Source: Chromera velia
Lineage: Eukaryota > Sar > Chromeraceae
Length of the DNA: 64,000 nt
Assembly (NCBI GenBank): GCA_018398765.1
Contig: JAHBMJ010002840.1
Location: 1 to 64,000 of the forward strand
Direction: 5' to 3'
A program made the position numbers and the translations under genes. Shown piece by piece: positions 12,981-25,255 of the stretch (position 1 is the first letter of the stretch; each line of letters opens with the position of its first letter). The notes under the pieces are model-generated. The model made no database searches and was not told the DNA's origin. It worked only from the letters and a program-made list of their open reading frames with translations.

Positions 12981-14732
12981 CTGCAAGATCGTTCGAACGT
13001 TTGCTCATCCATCCATCGAATTGATAAATCTTCATTCAAGTGTACGTTGCCATCGAGGAGGTTTGGAGGGACGGCTGCAATGGAGCTCACCCTCCCTCTG
13101 ACTACATGACAGGAGCGAGCGAACGATGGTTTCTATCAACGTGAACACCAACAATCCTTGCAAAGAAAAAGAATGAACAAACATCCGCGGAGGCAGACAG
13201 GCGTACAGTGACGCGCGCAATATCTGACTTTGACACGCACTCGCAGAGACACCCAATATTTGACTGTGACCCGACACACAGTTAGAGACGGGGATGACTG
13301 GACCAAAAAAATCTCGGCCGCTGATGAGCGAGTGCCACTCCACGCATTCGAATAGCGAAGGTCAAGGGAAAGGAGCAGGCTTGGAGCTGCTTCAAGAATG
13401 GCATCAGGAAGGCAAGAGACAGACGAGCCACACTGAAAGAGAAAGTGCGCTGTGAGTCGGCACGGATTGGCATGAGAGTGCAGTCGGGAGGGAACGGGCA
13501 GGGCACACACAAATGCAGAAAACACGCACAACGAATAGGAAAACAGCTTTGGAGATCCCGAAGAAGCAAAAAGACAAACGAAGAATACCGGACACGATCG
13601 ATCGCGGTGATCGGCGGCAACATGAGAAGCAGAAAGGCTTCTGGATGGTCAACCACAGCAGTTAACTACAGGTCATCTATGGTCCCTCGACATTGTCCAA
13701 CAATACACGGTCTCAGTGTAAGAAGACAGACTGACCACCATCTCTATCGACGAGGAAGTCATTTTCTCTAAGAACAGCAGGTCTTTCATTGAAGGTGCCC
13801 CCCTCAACGCGCGGTCGGTGCCTTGGTCTTTGACTCAAGGGCGCCCACGTGAAACTCAAAGTGAATAAAGGACAAGAAATGTGTCTTCTGTGACAGCCAT
13901 CTCCTTCGGAAGCTCGCTCCTCGAAAGCAGCGACGGCGTATACGCGTGGCCCTGGAACTCTCAGGCCATGCAGGGCACTGATGAACAGAAGTATCGCACA
14001 GGCAGGTGGGCTCTGAGACTGCAACAACATGTGCCTTGCGTATGGAGCTCGTCCATCAGAATTATGCAGATTGCCTGCTCGTCTTAGCAGCGTCGACTGC
14101 AAGTCTGTTTTGCGAGAACAATCCAAGAATTTTGGTTTAATACCTGGCGGCGCCGCTATGGCTGCGCATTTTTTTTGACAAAAACAAACTCTGCATGCCC
14201 GCATTGTTGCGCACTCGAGCGAAAACGCGCACTTCAGTATAGAAAGGTCACTGCATTAATTAATGCAGGGTCATTCAACGTCATTCATGCAACGCGCGTC
14301 AGTCTGACACTGAACTCGCACGGAGCTGATCGAAAGACACTGGATAGGGGCACTTAATTATTCGGCTTGCGGCATGTCCTGCACAGATTCACAGAAAAGT
14401 GATCAAATTGCACTGCATGAACTTGCATGAGCTTGAAAGAGATCCAGTCACAGCTAGTCTTCACGATAACGTGGCAGCGCAAGGTCCAGCATTTCTATGC
14501 ATTACTTTGTTCATCTGATGTCTCTCTGTATGCTGAGGACCAGTGAAGTTCGCAGCAACGGTCAAGCAGGGGAAAGATAAGCTAAAGGGGCGGAATCCTA
14601 GGTCGCTGGCCTCATTCCGATTCTCCCGGGCATTATCTGCAAATCTGCAGCCGGCCAGTGCACCCAAAGAGATCGAGATAGAGAGAGAGAGAGTGTTCTT
14701 GTGACTTTGAAAGGCCCATGAGAATTTGATCG
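12981..14732. other. Region between divergent genes
   Basis: It should hold the 5' exons of the minus-strand Gly/Pro/Ser-rich gene and the promoter of the plus-strand CAP gene. Both strands are open around 13713-14204, but no exon with consistent splice sites could be chosen. Confidence 0.4.
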
Positions 14733-15819
14733 ATGCGGCTCTTATTGGCTTTCCTGAAGTTGTCTTTCAGTTTCCTTCTCCTCTTTGAGACCAGTGCTGC
14801 CCTGTCTGGCGACTCCCGAGTGACGCAGCAGAGCTTCGGCCTTTCTTCGGATACCACACGGCTGGACTTCATCGTGCAGACAAACTACTACAGATGCCTG
14901 TGAGTCAAGGCCCAAAGTTCTCTCGAGATGTATCGACATGTACATGCAGCATTTTTGATATCTGTGCATGTTGCACGTTGCTCACGAGATAAGGTCGTTC
15001 TTGTGGGAGGTGCATTTAAATGGAAGTCATTAAAGCACGTTCAAACTGTTCATACAACTCTTCTTTAGGCACGTCTGGAAACAAGGATGACTCTGAACTG
15101 CAGAACACCAAATTTAAGTGTTCGGAAGTGACTGACCTTTTTGGCTTTTTGCTCCACTGAAAAATAAGCTCCATTAGGGAAAGTTTGTATCGAAGCAGGT
15201 AATTACAAACAATGTCTTTAGCCTTGTCGTCATGATTTCTCATGCTTCCGATTTTCTGTGCGAACGCGCAGCACTCCCTTCGCTTTGAAGGGGAATGGGT
15301 TTTGTCGTTTTTATTTTTTCCAGATTGCTGTGATTTCAGATAATTGCTCTCTGCGAAGGTGTAAAACAAATGCTGAACAAACTGCCTGTGCGCCAGCTAG
15401 AAATACGTGTTTGAAGAGAAGCGGTGCACATGCACCGTCAATGAAAAAAACAGTGACGACGTACGCGAACATCTTTTGTGTCAACGCTTGCTTTTGTGTA
15501 CATGTGTTCCTACACCCTTCCGCCCTCTTGCAATGTTTCCGAGGATTCACATCTCCACATCGCCATACATGATTGTATTCATTGCAGGCACGACACGCCC
15601 CTTGTGAAATGGGACTTTTGCATGGAGGATTCGGCCCAGGAGTGGGCAGACAGGGGCGTGTTTGAGCACTCCGACTCCTATCACATGGAGGGGTGCGAAG
15701 GACCGGCGGGTCAGTAAATTTGGTGTCGTTGTTGCAGCAGCGTGACTGTGGGCGAATTTGAGACCTGCAGGTGAGGCAGACTGCATGGCAAACGGACATC
15801 TTGATTGTCATTCCGCTTC

Positions 15820-15868
<49 letters not shown>

Positions 15869-16432
15869 GCGATTGTCCTTTTTCGAACCCCAGCTGAAAG
15901 GAAGCTTCAGTCTGTGGGCCGAGGGAACGGGTACGGATGACCTGCAGATTCGGTGTGTAACGCCCTCCGCGAGGAAAGGGGCAGCACGCCCACTCTGACA
16001 GACTTTCTGTCTCCTTCTCTTTACAAATTCATTTGAGTACAGAAGGGATTTTTTGGTTTTCATTCTTTAGCCATCAACAGTCATGCGAGAATTAGTTCGA
16101 TCTATTTGGATTTGAATGCATGCATGATCTTTTTGGGTATACGTGGTTTCGGTTCTCTCAGGTGAGAACATGGCCATCGGGTTTGGGTCGCCCTCACACG
16201 GAGTGACTGCCTTCTATGGAGAGAGAGCGCTGTGGGAGAACTCTCCAAAAGACGCGGTCAGAAAAGGAGAAAGGCAGGGAGGAAAGGGGGGAGGGAGGGA
16301 GGGAGCTCTTAGAGGGGGGCGGTAAAGAGACAGAAAAGAAGAAAACGACACAGTCTCTCTCAGCTACGGAGTCATACTGTGTTCTACCGAGTTTAAGTTT
16401 CTGGCACTCACCATATGCTGTTCCCCCGCCCC

Positions 16433-16466
<34 letters not shown>

Positions 16467-16475
16467 CTGTATGTA

Positions 16476-16525
<50 letters not shown>

Positions 16526-19500
16526 TAATTCCTTTGCGTGTCTGGATGTTTCGGTGCAGTTCCTCCCTGAGGCCGCTCACTACACGGCGATGCTCTGGTA
16601 CTCTGTTTCTCACATCGGGTGTGCACGGCAGAGAGGGGGGTCTATCGATGTCTGCAGGTCTGTAGGGGTGGGGGGGTGGGGAATTGTTTGTTGGCAGACA
16701 TAGATAGATCGACAGAAAGATAGATAGCTGGATAGATAGAGGCAGGTAGGTGTCTGAACGTAGATTTCATCCCAGATGAATTGTTCCCAAGGAGGGCCAT
16801 CGGGCCCAGTCGTTGGCTTTCGGGTTCATCAGTTCGTGGGGGGCTGTGTGGCTTGGTGTGTGGGTGAGTGGACACGCAAGGTCGGAGAGGACGAGAGTGA
16901 GTGTGTATATCGACACGGGTATGTGTTTCTGTATGCGTGGTGTGTGTACCTGTTGAGAACAGTCTCAAGACGATACTGAGAAAAAAGGGCGGGGAGTGGC
17001 TCCAGAGTATTTCGATGCAAAGAGAACAGAGAAGAGAAGATGGGGAAAATCGTGCTCTCCACTTTTCCATTTCTTTTCTGCGGCTCTCGCCCTCACTTCT
17101 TCTAAGCGTGTCCCTGCATGTACCCCCTTTTAACTTGCCTGCTGCATCCGGGTGCATCCACAGACGCTTAGGATCGCACTTTTTGTCTGTCAGGAAAAGA
17201 AAGAAGTGAAGCTTCCGATCGAGAGGATCATCCCCATAGCTCCCTCCCTCCGACCCCCCTGTACTTCCTTCCAGTGCACGGGGGGGGCTTCGCGGGGATG
17301 AGAAGCTTTAGGAGGAAACGTCCATGATTCATATGAACAGTGCGATGTGTGTAGAGGCCATCATAACGGTTGTGTGCTCCTGCTTGCCGCCGTCCAGATA
17401 CACCGGGCCCTCAAGGCAGAACTGTGACCTCCCAAACATGGACGGGTGTTATGAGTGGAACGTGAGTCACTGTGTGGGTGGGCAAGAAAGTCAACCAGAG
17501 AGTCCTTTTCTTCCTTCCAGCTGTTCCCTGAAGAAGTTTACTCTATGTTTAGTCAAGTCAAGTCCCAAGGTGTCCTCTTTTTTTTTTTGCCTTTCTGTGT
17601 CGTGAATTCTTTTGGATCTAGCCTCACGCCTCTCTCTACTACTTGGGATCTCTCTGAACACTCTGTCTCTCTCGCAGGTCAAGCCAAGGGGATGGAGGTC
17701 GGAAACCTTCTGCAGAAGGGAAGCAGAGGAGTGGGGACTTCACGGTCGGTCCCTGCGTTGGTCTTGCGGTGGGTTTTGTGTGAGGTGTGAAAATGTCTGT
17801 CCGTTTTTATGTTTTCGTTTCATGCGTCGAAGGGGAGCGTACATGAGAAGTTGAGCGTCTGCTTTCTTTTGAGCTGAAAGGATACTGTTGACAAGGGGGA
17901 ATGAATGAACAGCGGGCAGAATGAAAAAGGCTGACTGGCTGAGAGATTCGTTGTGTGAGTATGCGAGAGATTGCATTCTGTTTTCCTGCCTTGCTGGAAG
18001 AGACCTTACAGTCTTTCGATATTTGCACCTTGCAAGGACATGCGCATGGTTCTTCTCAGGCAAGCTGGCCTCGACCACAACTTCTACGACCACCACTACT
18101 ACTAGTACTACGACCTCCACCAGCACAAGCCCTCCAACTGGGTCCACAACCACTTCCACCACAACGAGCACACAAACAGAGACATCGACCTCAACGTCCA
18201 CATCTTCAATTTCGACTACGGTCGGTTTCTTTCAGATCAACATGCGCAGATCTCGTTTGGTGTGCTCCCAACTTCCCTTGTCTATCTGCTTTGACATTTT
18301 TTATGACACCAATCACTCCTTTCTTTCGATCCATATACCGATCGTGCCTGGGTATTCTCCATTCTGTCGCGAGTCTGATTCTCTGTTTTGTGTCTCTGCA
18401 ATGATTGACTGCAGACTAGCAGCAGCGCTACATCCCCAAGCATCAACACACCAGTCGAAGAAGTCGCCACGGGAATCACAGACGGCGTTCAAATAGGAGA
18501 GGACGGAAAGGTCTGTTTGTTCGTTTTTGTTGCATTGCAGAGAACACCAGATGAAAAGCCCCCGCATTGGCAGTCGAAGGACAATGGGGCGCTTTCCTGT
18601 CAAGCCGATGCTGCAGGGTTGAATGGGACGTTCGATGTGTGAACCAAGGCTTCTGAAAAGATCAAGACAAGCAGGTGAAGTGACATACAGCGAAAAATAC
18701 TTCTTCTTTTCATACGTCGTCTCTGCAGGCTTCTTTCTCCCCTGAGCTGATCGAGACAGGCGAACAGCTTGTGGACGAGGAAGAAAGACGGGAATTCGTG
18801 CGGGAGGCCATCGAGACTCTCCTTCAGATCGGACAGCAGCAACGGGGGGAAGAGGGAGACGGCTCAGAGGGCAGCACAGAAATGGAGGTGAATGTCTCAG
18901 ATCTCCCGTTCCCAGAGAAGGTCAAGCAGAAGCTTCAAAAGGTGAAGATCTTCCCGTCTGGTGCGAAGGTGAGTCAGAGACGAGAAAGGGGTGAGGGGCT
19001 AGTCAGACATTGACAGAAGCAAGCCTTAGGAGAAAGGTTGACTTTAATGCAGTCAGTTGTTTTCATCCTGTCTTCCTGAATCGGCTTTGGTTTCGACGTC
19101 GATTTTTTATTGCTGAGGGTGAGGGAGAGTGGATTTACCATGACTTCTCCTTCTCTCTCTTTGGTCTCTGCCAGGATGGATCTGTGCGTTTCTCTACCTT
19201 TCTTACCTTCACTTGCGTAAGGTTTGTCCCTGTCTCTGCGTTGGAAGGAGACTTTGTCTAGACGTGGAGTCAATCCAATTTTCGTCTCTGACACCCGATG
19301 CGGCAAATTTCGAATCTGATTTCTGCCTTCCGTCCATCCTTCCCTTCATTCCCCCTCCTTCCTTCTCCCTCTCTCATAGGTCGACATTGACGAAGCCTCA
19401 GTTGATCTCGAGAGGGGGCTGTACTGCCCTCTGAGCTCTGACGGTGATTCTTTCGTTCTGGTGAGGAACGGCAAAGAACTCAAGGTCAGGCAAGTCGTGA

Positions 19501-20931
19501 GACAAAAAGGATCCTTATCAGATCGATCGAGATACTTGACTGACAGTACGGGTTGCTGATGGGCGCATGGAGAGAGTTGTACTAGAGGTTCGCTTCTTGT
19601 CACTCCTGGGCCGGAGACGTGGAAGGAATTCAAAGGTCGAACTAACCATCCAGTCTGCTCAGCGTCTGCCGCCTGCACGGGCAAGAAGAGCTACTGCGAT
19701 CTTGGTCTTCATTGCACTTCTCTTCAGATGCGCGATGCCAGACTCCCCTTTTTTGGCTTTTGTACGAAGAGATTTGAAAAAGCCTTTGTCCTTGCCCTCC
19801 GCGAATTAATTTGTACGTCGTTTCTCAATGTCTCTTTTTCACCCTGCAGGTTACTCGTGGAGGTACTGCTTTTCTTGTGGAGGTTGACGGAGAGGTCGTC
19901 GGAGGGTACGCGCGAGAGGGCGACGCCGTCCTGGCCTCTGAAACCGGTGTGGGCCTGCTGGTCGTTCTGGGCAGCGCCACAATCGTGTTCGAGAAATTAG
20001 ACCTTCTGGAGTGGTACGTACAGCACTTCCTTCTGTTGTTTTGTGTATCTTTGTGTGGGTGTTTGTGGACGTGCAGCGTGTACGAACTTTTTCTCTTTTC
20101 GATGGAAAGAAACCATTCGATCGTGGAAGTCAGACATTGCAAATTGCCTTCGTGCCCTCTCGTGCGACGAAGGAGCGAATGAGACGAAAGCTCCGACTCG
20201 GCTGTATGCCTGTGACACTGTGCCCTGCATTCATGTCCTTCTAGAAGTAAATTGGCCATTCTTTTCTCTGTTCCTAGCTCTGAGACACTCCATTCGTCTA
20301 AATGACACCGCCTCATTAGAGCTGTTTTCCGACACCAATTCCTTTCCTCTTTTCCTCCTTCTCCTCGCTTCCTTCCGTTGTGCCCTGGCCAACATTCTCC
20401 CGTTTCTTTATCAATTAAATGACCAATTGATTCATCGACTCATTTCCTGCCCTTGATTTCTCCTCTGCCGACCTTCTTCATTACCTCAGGTGGATGGTTC
20501 TATTGATCGTCTTCTCTTGTTTGGTCGTTGCCGTTGGCTCTCTTCTTGCCGTCTTCTGCATGTGGAGGCGGCGGAAGGCCAAACTGAAACGGCAGCAGGA
20601 AGCTTTGTCCCCCGCAGAAGCAACATCACGCAAACAGCTCCAGAATCTTTTCGCATTTGCGCGGACACTCCGGACAACCAGGGCTGGGAAAGACCTTGAA
20701 TGGGGCTCTGGGCCTGAGTTTGGCGATGGGTCTGAAGAGTGGGAAGTTGCAGAGGAGGAGGGGGCAGGGGGCGTCAGGGGGGAGAGTGTGAAGGACCACT
20801 CTCGAAGAAAGGTCCTGAAAGAAGCGGAGAAGAAAAAACCGAGCAGAAAAAGTGAACGGAAACTCACTCGAACTACCGGTGAGGCCTTCAGAGCGTTGGC
20901 ACGAAACACATTCATGGTCTCGGCAAACTAG
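14733..20931 (+). CDS. Membrane-anchored CAP (SCP/PR-1) domain protein
   Basis: Fourteen exons: 14733-14899, 15588-15709, 16162-16256, 16560-16657, 17398-17461, 17521-17569, 17678-17779, 18060-18220, 18415-18510, 18729-18968, 19175-19216, 19380-19484, 19850-20013, 20490-20931. All introns are GT-AG and the frame is kept, giving 648 residues. Residues 1-24 form a signal peptide (MRLLLAFLKLSFSFLLL). Residues 46-183 are a CAP domain: FIVQTNYYRC, LVKWDFCMEDSAQEWA, FEHS, GENMA, HYTAMLW, IGCA and VCRY match family motifs, including the two His and the Glu of the cavity. A Thr/Ser-rich, mucin-like linker follows, then an acidic region. Residues about 503-526 form a transmembrane helix followed by RRR and a basic cytoplasmic tail of about 120 residues. 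CAP proteins are usually secreted, so a stalked, membrane-anchored form is unusual. The exon 7 to 8 junction is the least certain. Confidence 0.85.
15822..15863. repeat. CT microsatellite in a CAP-gene intron
   Basis: An almost perfect (TC)n run lies in the intron between exons 2 and 3 of the CAP gene. Confidence 0.9.
16438..16526. repeat. GT then GA microsatellite in a CAP-gene intron
   Basis: A (GT)n run with one TCTGTATGTA interruption passes directly into (GA)n, just upstream of the acceptor of exon 4 at 16559. Confidence 0.9.
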
Positions 20932-22483
20932 TGATCGCCATGCAGAAAGAAGATCTGCCGGCTTGTGAAGCTTTAGCAAAGTCAAGACGGTGATCGACAG
21001 AATGTTTTGCTTGTGTTTTCTTTGAGTGAGACTAAAAGAAACCAACGCGTTCAACCCCAGTCACTCTTTTTTTCTTCTCCTATGCATTCTCTCAAAAGCT
21101 GCATGTGTCTCGTTCCTGTCCACAGGTCCCACGGTAACTTCAACCCTCATCTCTCCTCGTACATTTTCCTTCCCACCTTTGTTCTGCAGACAAACGCGTT
21201 ATCGTCCTACCCCCACACGCCACCGGTGTCCCTCCTTCCTTTGGGCGGACAGGCCAGATTTCTGTCACTGGCAAGCACACCCCAAGTACCAGACAACACC
21301 CCAATGCAACCAAGCCAGTCAACCTGGCGGCCACCTCCAGACACAGCGCTACCTTCAAACCTCAGCCTCGCGTCTCCATCCCCTCGCCTAGCTCGACTAG
21401 GTCCGGGGGTCCTAGATTTTTGGCAGCAACTCTGAGCGTCCCCCGGGGGAAGGCGACTGGAAACGGTAACCAGACTCACCGGTCGTCCTGGGGGGTTGGC
21501 GGGAGGTGAAGGTGAAAAATCGAAAAAGAGCCGTTTCGGTCGGTCGTCACTTAACACCGGCCCCAGGACTTGCAAGAGAATCAAGGTCGAGTGAGGTTTG
21601 TGCAAGGCATGTCATTCGCATGCATCTATCTGTTAAATTCCCGAGTGGATCGTCTCTCATTCCTTACGAGAGAGAGCGACGCGTTTCTGCTCACGAGGAG
21701 AAGGAAAAGGCTTATGGAGAGAGAGTCGGTGAGAGAGAAAAACGGGGGCAGCTCGAGAGCGTAAGTGACCCAAATGGACCAAGAGAGAGTCAAGGGTGTC
21801 CTTGGATCTCTCCATCCATGTCGTTCCGTAGAGACTCGCAAGTGCCTTTCTTGTCTGTGCAGTGACGGATAGAAAATCAAGATCGAATGGACCGGGCATG
21901 GAAACACGTGTTCATTCAAACCTCATGCATGCAATCACGCGAAAAGAATGTGGGCATGCAGAAGAGAAAGAAGAAGTCAGAAGGTTGCCAAAGATGCGCT
22001 GTTCTGCTGCGATGGTCGTAGTCGCCTACAAATTCTTTCATTATTCCCATTGAAAGAGACTGAAGCTCTCTCTTCATGATTCGTTTCCTCTGTCTCTTTC
22101 CTTCTTCATCTGCATGGTTAGATTGAAACCAAGACTTAGTGTTCGAATGTGATCCGTTCGTGCACTTTTTGATCGATCCCAGCCTTGTCCGTTTGTCCCT
22201 TTGTGCTTTGCTGCTTCTATGCTTTCCTGCATCAGCGTGACGTATGAGAGCCTTCGTGTGCCTTTTTCTTGTGGCACGAGTCTACATGTGTGAAGAGGTT
22301 CTATCTGTCCTACAACTCGCAATGTCTTTGATGGGATTCAAGTTGTGCGTTCATGAATTGCATGGAATCTCCGTAGCGTCTGCTGACCCTCTTCCTCTCC
22401 ATGCACCTTTTCAAATCAGAAGATGGATGCAGTATGCGGGCTGCCGAATGGCCATGAGAGAGGAACAGGAGAGAAGCAGGCAG

Positions 22484-22520
<37 letters not shown>

Positions 22521-24932
22521 TCCAGAGAGAGAGTTTGCATTCATGTCTCTGCTTCAAATCGCTCTAAGAGACTCATCCCCACAACAGCGCAACTGCGCTG
22601 CAGGTCATGCAGGCTATGATGCAGCAAGAAAAACAAATTTTCGAGAGTTTTTCTATGGTCGATCGAATTTATAATAAATTATTTATTCGATTTAATCATC
22701 TCTAATTCCCTGAACTTTGTTGCATCGCCCCCCTTTTCTCGGTTTGTAGACTTTGCGCCTATCATCAGTCATGTTGAAAGATGTGCATACGGATTTTTGT
22801 AAATGTCGTGTAATATTATGTTCATTATACGCCATCGCCATTGGCCCATGTTCTAACCAGCCGATCTAGCAGCCCATGCATGCTAGGCGTCTAGCATTCG
22901 GCAGGTCATTATTAACATCATGTAAGGTAGATTTTAAAAGAATAGACTCTAACTTGGCAAATTATACTAAATTCTTGAAAAAGACTCTTTAAAAGAGTAA
23001 AGAAACGACTGCCGCCAGTAAAGAAAATGAAGCTTAAATTGAAACTAAATACATATCTACTACTACTTATAGAGAGTTGTAGCTAGTCTAGCATTTGGTT
23101 CGCTTCAATCGCTTACCAGTAGCCCAAATTGAATACTGGTTGATAGTACGTATAATTTAAATCATAAATTGACTATGCATTACCTTAAATTTACTTAGGC
23201 CAATTCATTGTGCATTTAGACATAGCTAGAGACACGGACCGGGGTATTAGACCCCCCCCCTTCGTATACTATACGACTCCAGACTTAAATTCAAATTTAT
23301 TATCTTGAATTTAATATATTTAAAACTGTACGTTATATACATAGTACATTTAAGAGTTACTTTTTAAAAAAAGTAACTAGATTTTTCCAGACAGCTCAAG
23401 TTACTGTACTAAAAGTAACTTTAAGATTTTTTGGAAGTTACGGTAGTAAAAGGAGGTGTAGGGTTTTTTTATATGAGAAAGTGTTAGCAAGTGCTTCTCA
23501 GCAGCTTCTGTTATCGTCTTATGTATCTTAATTTAATGGCCTATTATATGAAATCGCATCGAAAACAGATAGTGTACATAACACATGCATGTTTGACTCT
23601 CATATCACGTACTACTCCAAGACAAAAGATCCGACTCCTGATGAGAGGCTTCATCAGAGAGCCTAAGGGTGAAGAAACTCCCTCTTCCAATCAAGCCAGA
23701 GAGAGAGAAAATAACAAAAAAGGGAAAAACAAAAGAAAAAGAGAGAAGACCTTCTGAAGAAAGAATATCTCTCAGAGACTCTTACACTCTGTCACTTCAT
23801 ATAAGTATCGCATTCACTGACAGACTTCCACAGACTTCAATCTCAAACATGCACCGTCGTACTATGAGACAAATACAGTTAGACACAGTGTATTATAAAC
23901 AAAAAGAAAAATGAGAAGGAAAGAGAGACAGACTAGAGATAGAGGAAGACAAAGATGATCAAGGTTTTTATTATACAATGCTATATCGCATCCTCATATA
24001 TAAGGGCTAGTATGAGAGGCAGATCTAGCCTAGTTTATCCAATTTTAGGAGCAACAAAGAGGGAAACAATCACTCAAGAACATACTCACATATCACATTC
24101 TGCCCTTTTCCATCCCGCACGCCGTATAGAAGACAGAACTATCAAAGTTTTTTCTTTTCTGAACCGTCTCAGAACTAGTCTCAGAAACGGTTGTCTTCCC
24201 GTCTCCAATCGACTTTAATCAGGGGCGTATGATCCGTTACGCATGGCGGCGCGCGCCTACCCTGTAAAGCTAAAATTGCTGCTAAAAATGTGAACGAACT
24301 ACTGAATCATGCCTTTTAGGCCTAGAGTAGCCTAAAAGCCCAAGATCTTACCGTAACTAGTAGTATTTAAAAAACAGTAGAATGGAGTAGAAGAACTCTA
24401 AGGTAAAAACATATGCATACACTCATGATTTAATACTGAATTAGTATTTTGGGCCGAGATCTTACGGTAACTAGAAAGAAGTAAAAGAACTCCAAGGGGC
24501 TCAAGTTACTGGTACGGAGTTACTGAAAAGTCAGTAACTAAGGTTTTTAACTGACAAACAGTTGTTACTCTTAAACGAACTCTGTAACATTATACAATGA
24601 GAATGTGTTTGACTGTTAAAAATTATTAGTGGAACGTTTGCCAAGGATCAGAATCAGCATCAGCTCTATAGGCATCAGCTACTACTACATTCTAGAAATA
24701 CACTAGGAGACGCATGTTTACAGTGGCATTATATATATCATGTATGCATGATCTAGTTTGTGAATGTCTTGCACCTGCTCCCTAGATCTGCAGAAACTTG
24801 ACGATATAGTTGATGATAGTATGACAACTTAAAGCCAGAAAGTTTGACTGATTTCAAATCACAGAACAGCGACAAATCAAGAGAATTGGAAAACACGAAC
24901 ACATGCAGAATCTGATCTCATCAAATACTGAC
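20932..24932. other. Stretch after the CAP gene, mostly AT-rich
   Basis: From 21130 to 21600 all three plus frames have Ser/Thr/Pro/Arg-rich open runs (for example TGQISVTGKHTPSTRQ) with CTGCAG and GTGAAG at plausible boundaries, so an unresolved gene may lie there. A CG/GA microsatellite lies at 22484-22520. From about 22660 the DNA is AT-rich with recurring AGTTACT/GTAACTAG words and no gene signal. Confidence 0.4.
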
Positions 24933-25088
24933 CGATGTTTTCCACCTCCATATGCTCCTGCAGACCCGGGAAGTACTGGGCCATAAAGGCGATCGAGGAA
25001 TGCGAAATTCGTTTCCTCAGCTCATCGACCGTTGTTGTGTCGAAGCTGATTTGGAATGTCCCAAAGCACTCAAATGCGAGAGCAGACA
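24933..25088 (-). CDS. Orphan exon in AT-rich DNA
   Basis: A 156 nt minus-strand segment bounded by GGCAG and GTCAGT reads as about 52 residues with balanced composition (SALAFECFGTFQISFDTTTV then ELRKRISHSSIAFMAQYFPG). Both splice phases are 1. It stands out as GC-normal within AT-rich DNA. It lies just downstream of the small two-exon gene that ends at 25256 but cannot be joined to it without passing that stop. Product unknown. Confidence 0.35.
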
Positions 25089-25255
25089 CTGCCTTGCTTT
25101 TTTAGTTCAGACAGAGAACAGCAGCCTAAGCTTATTGTCTTCTTTTCAAAAGGAGGTCACCGTTTTGGAAGCATCAGAGACAGATCTAAGCCATGGTGTT
25201 CCAAACAGAAGGTAAGGGCTTTCACCCCCCCCCCCCCCCCTACCGCGGCGGCCAA

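Noticed and set aside
13713-14204. 163-codon minus-strand frame with a competing plus-strand frame at 13881-14087
   Set aside because: Both strands are open and neither gives splice sites that join the neighbouring genes; kept only as unresolved.
19560-19760. Cys-rich candidate exon (NHPVCSASAACTGKKSYCDL) in a CAP-gene intron
   Set aside because: Exons 12 and 13 join in phase without it, and no acceptor/donor pair keeps the frame if it is included.
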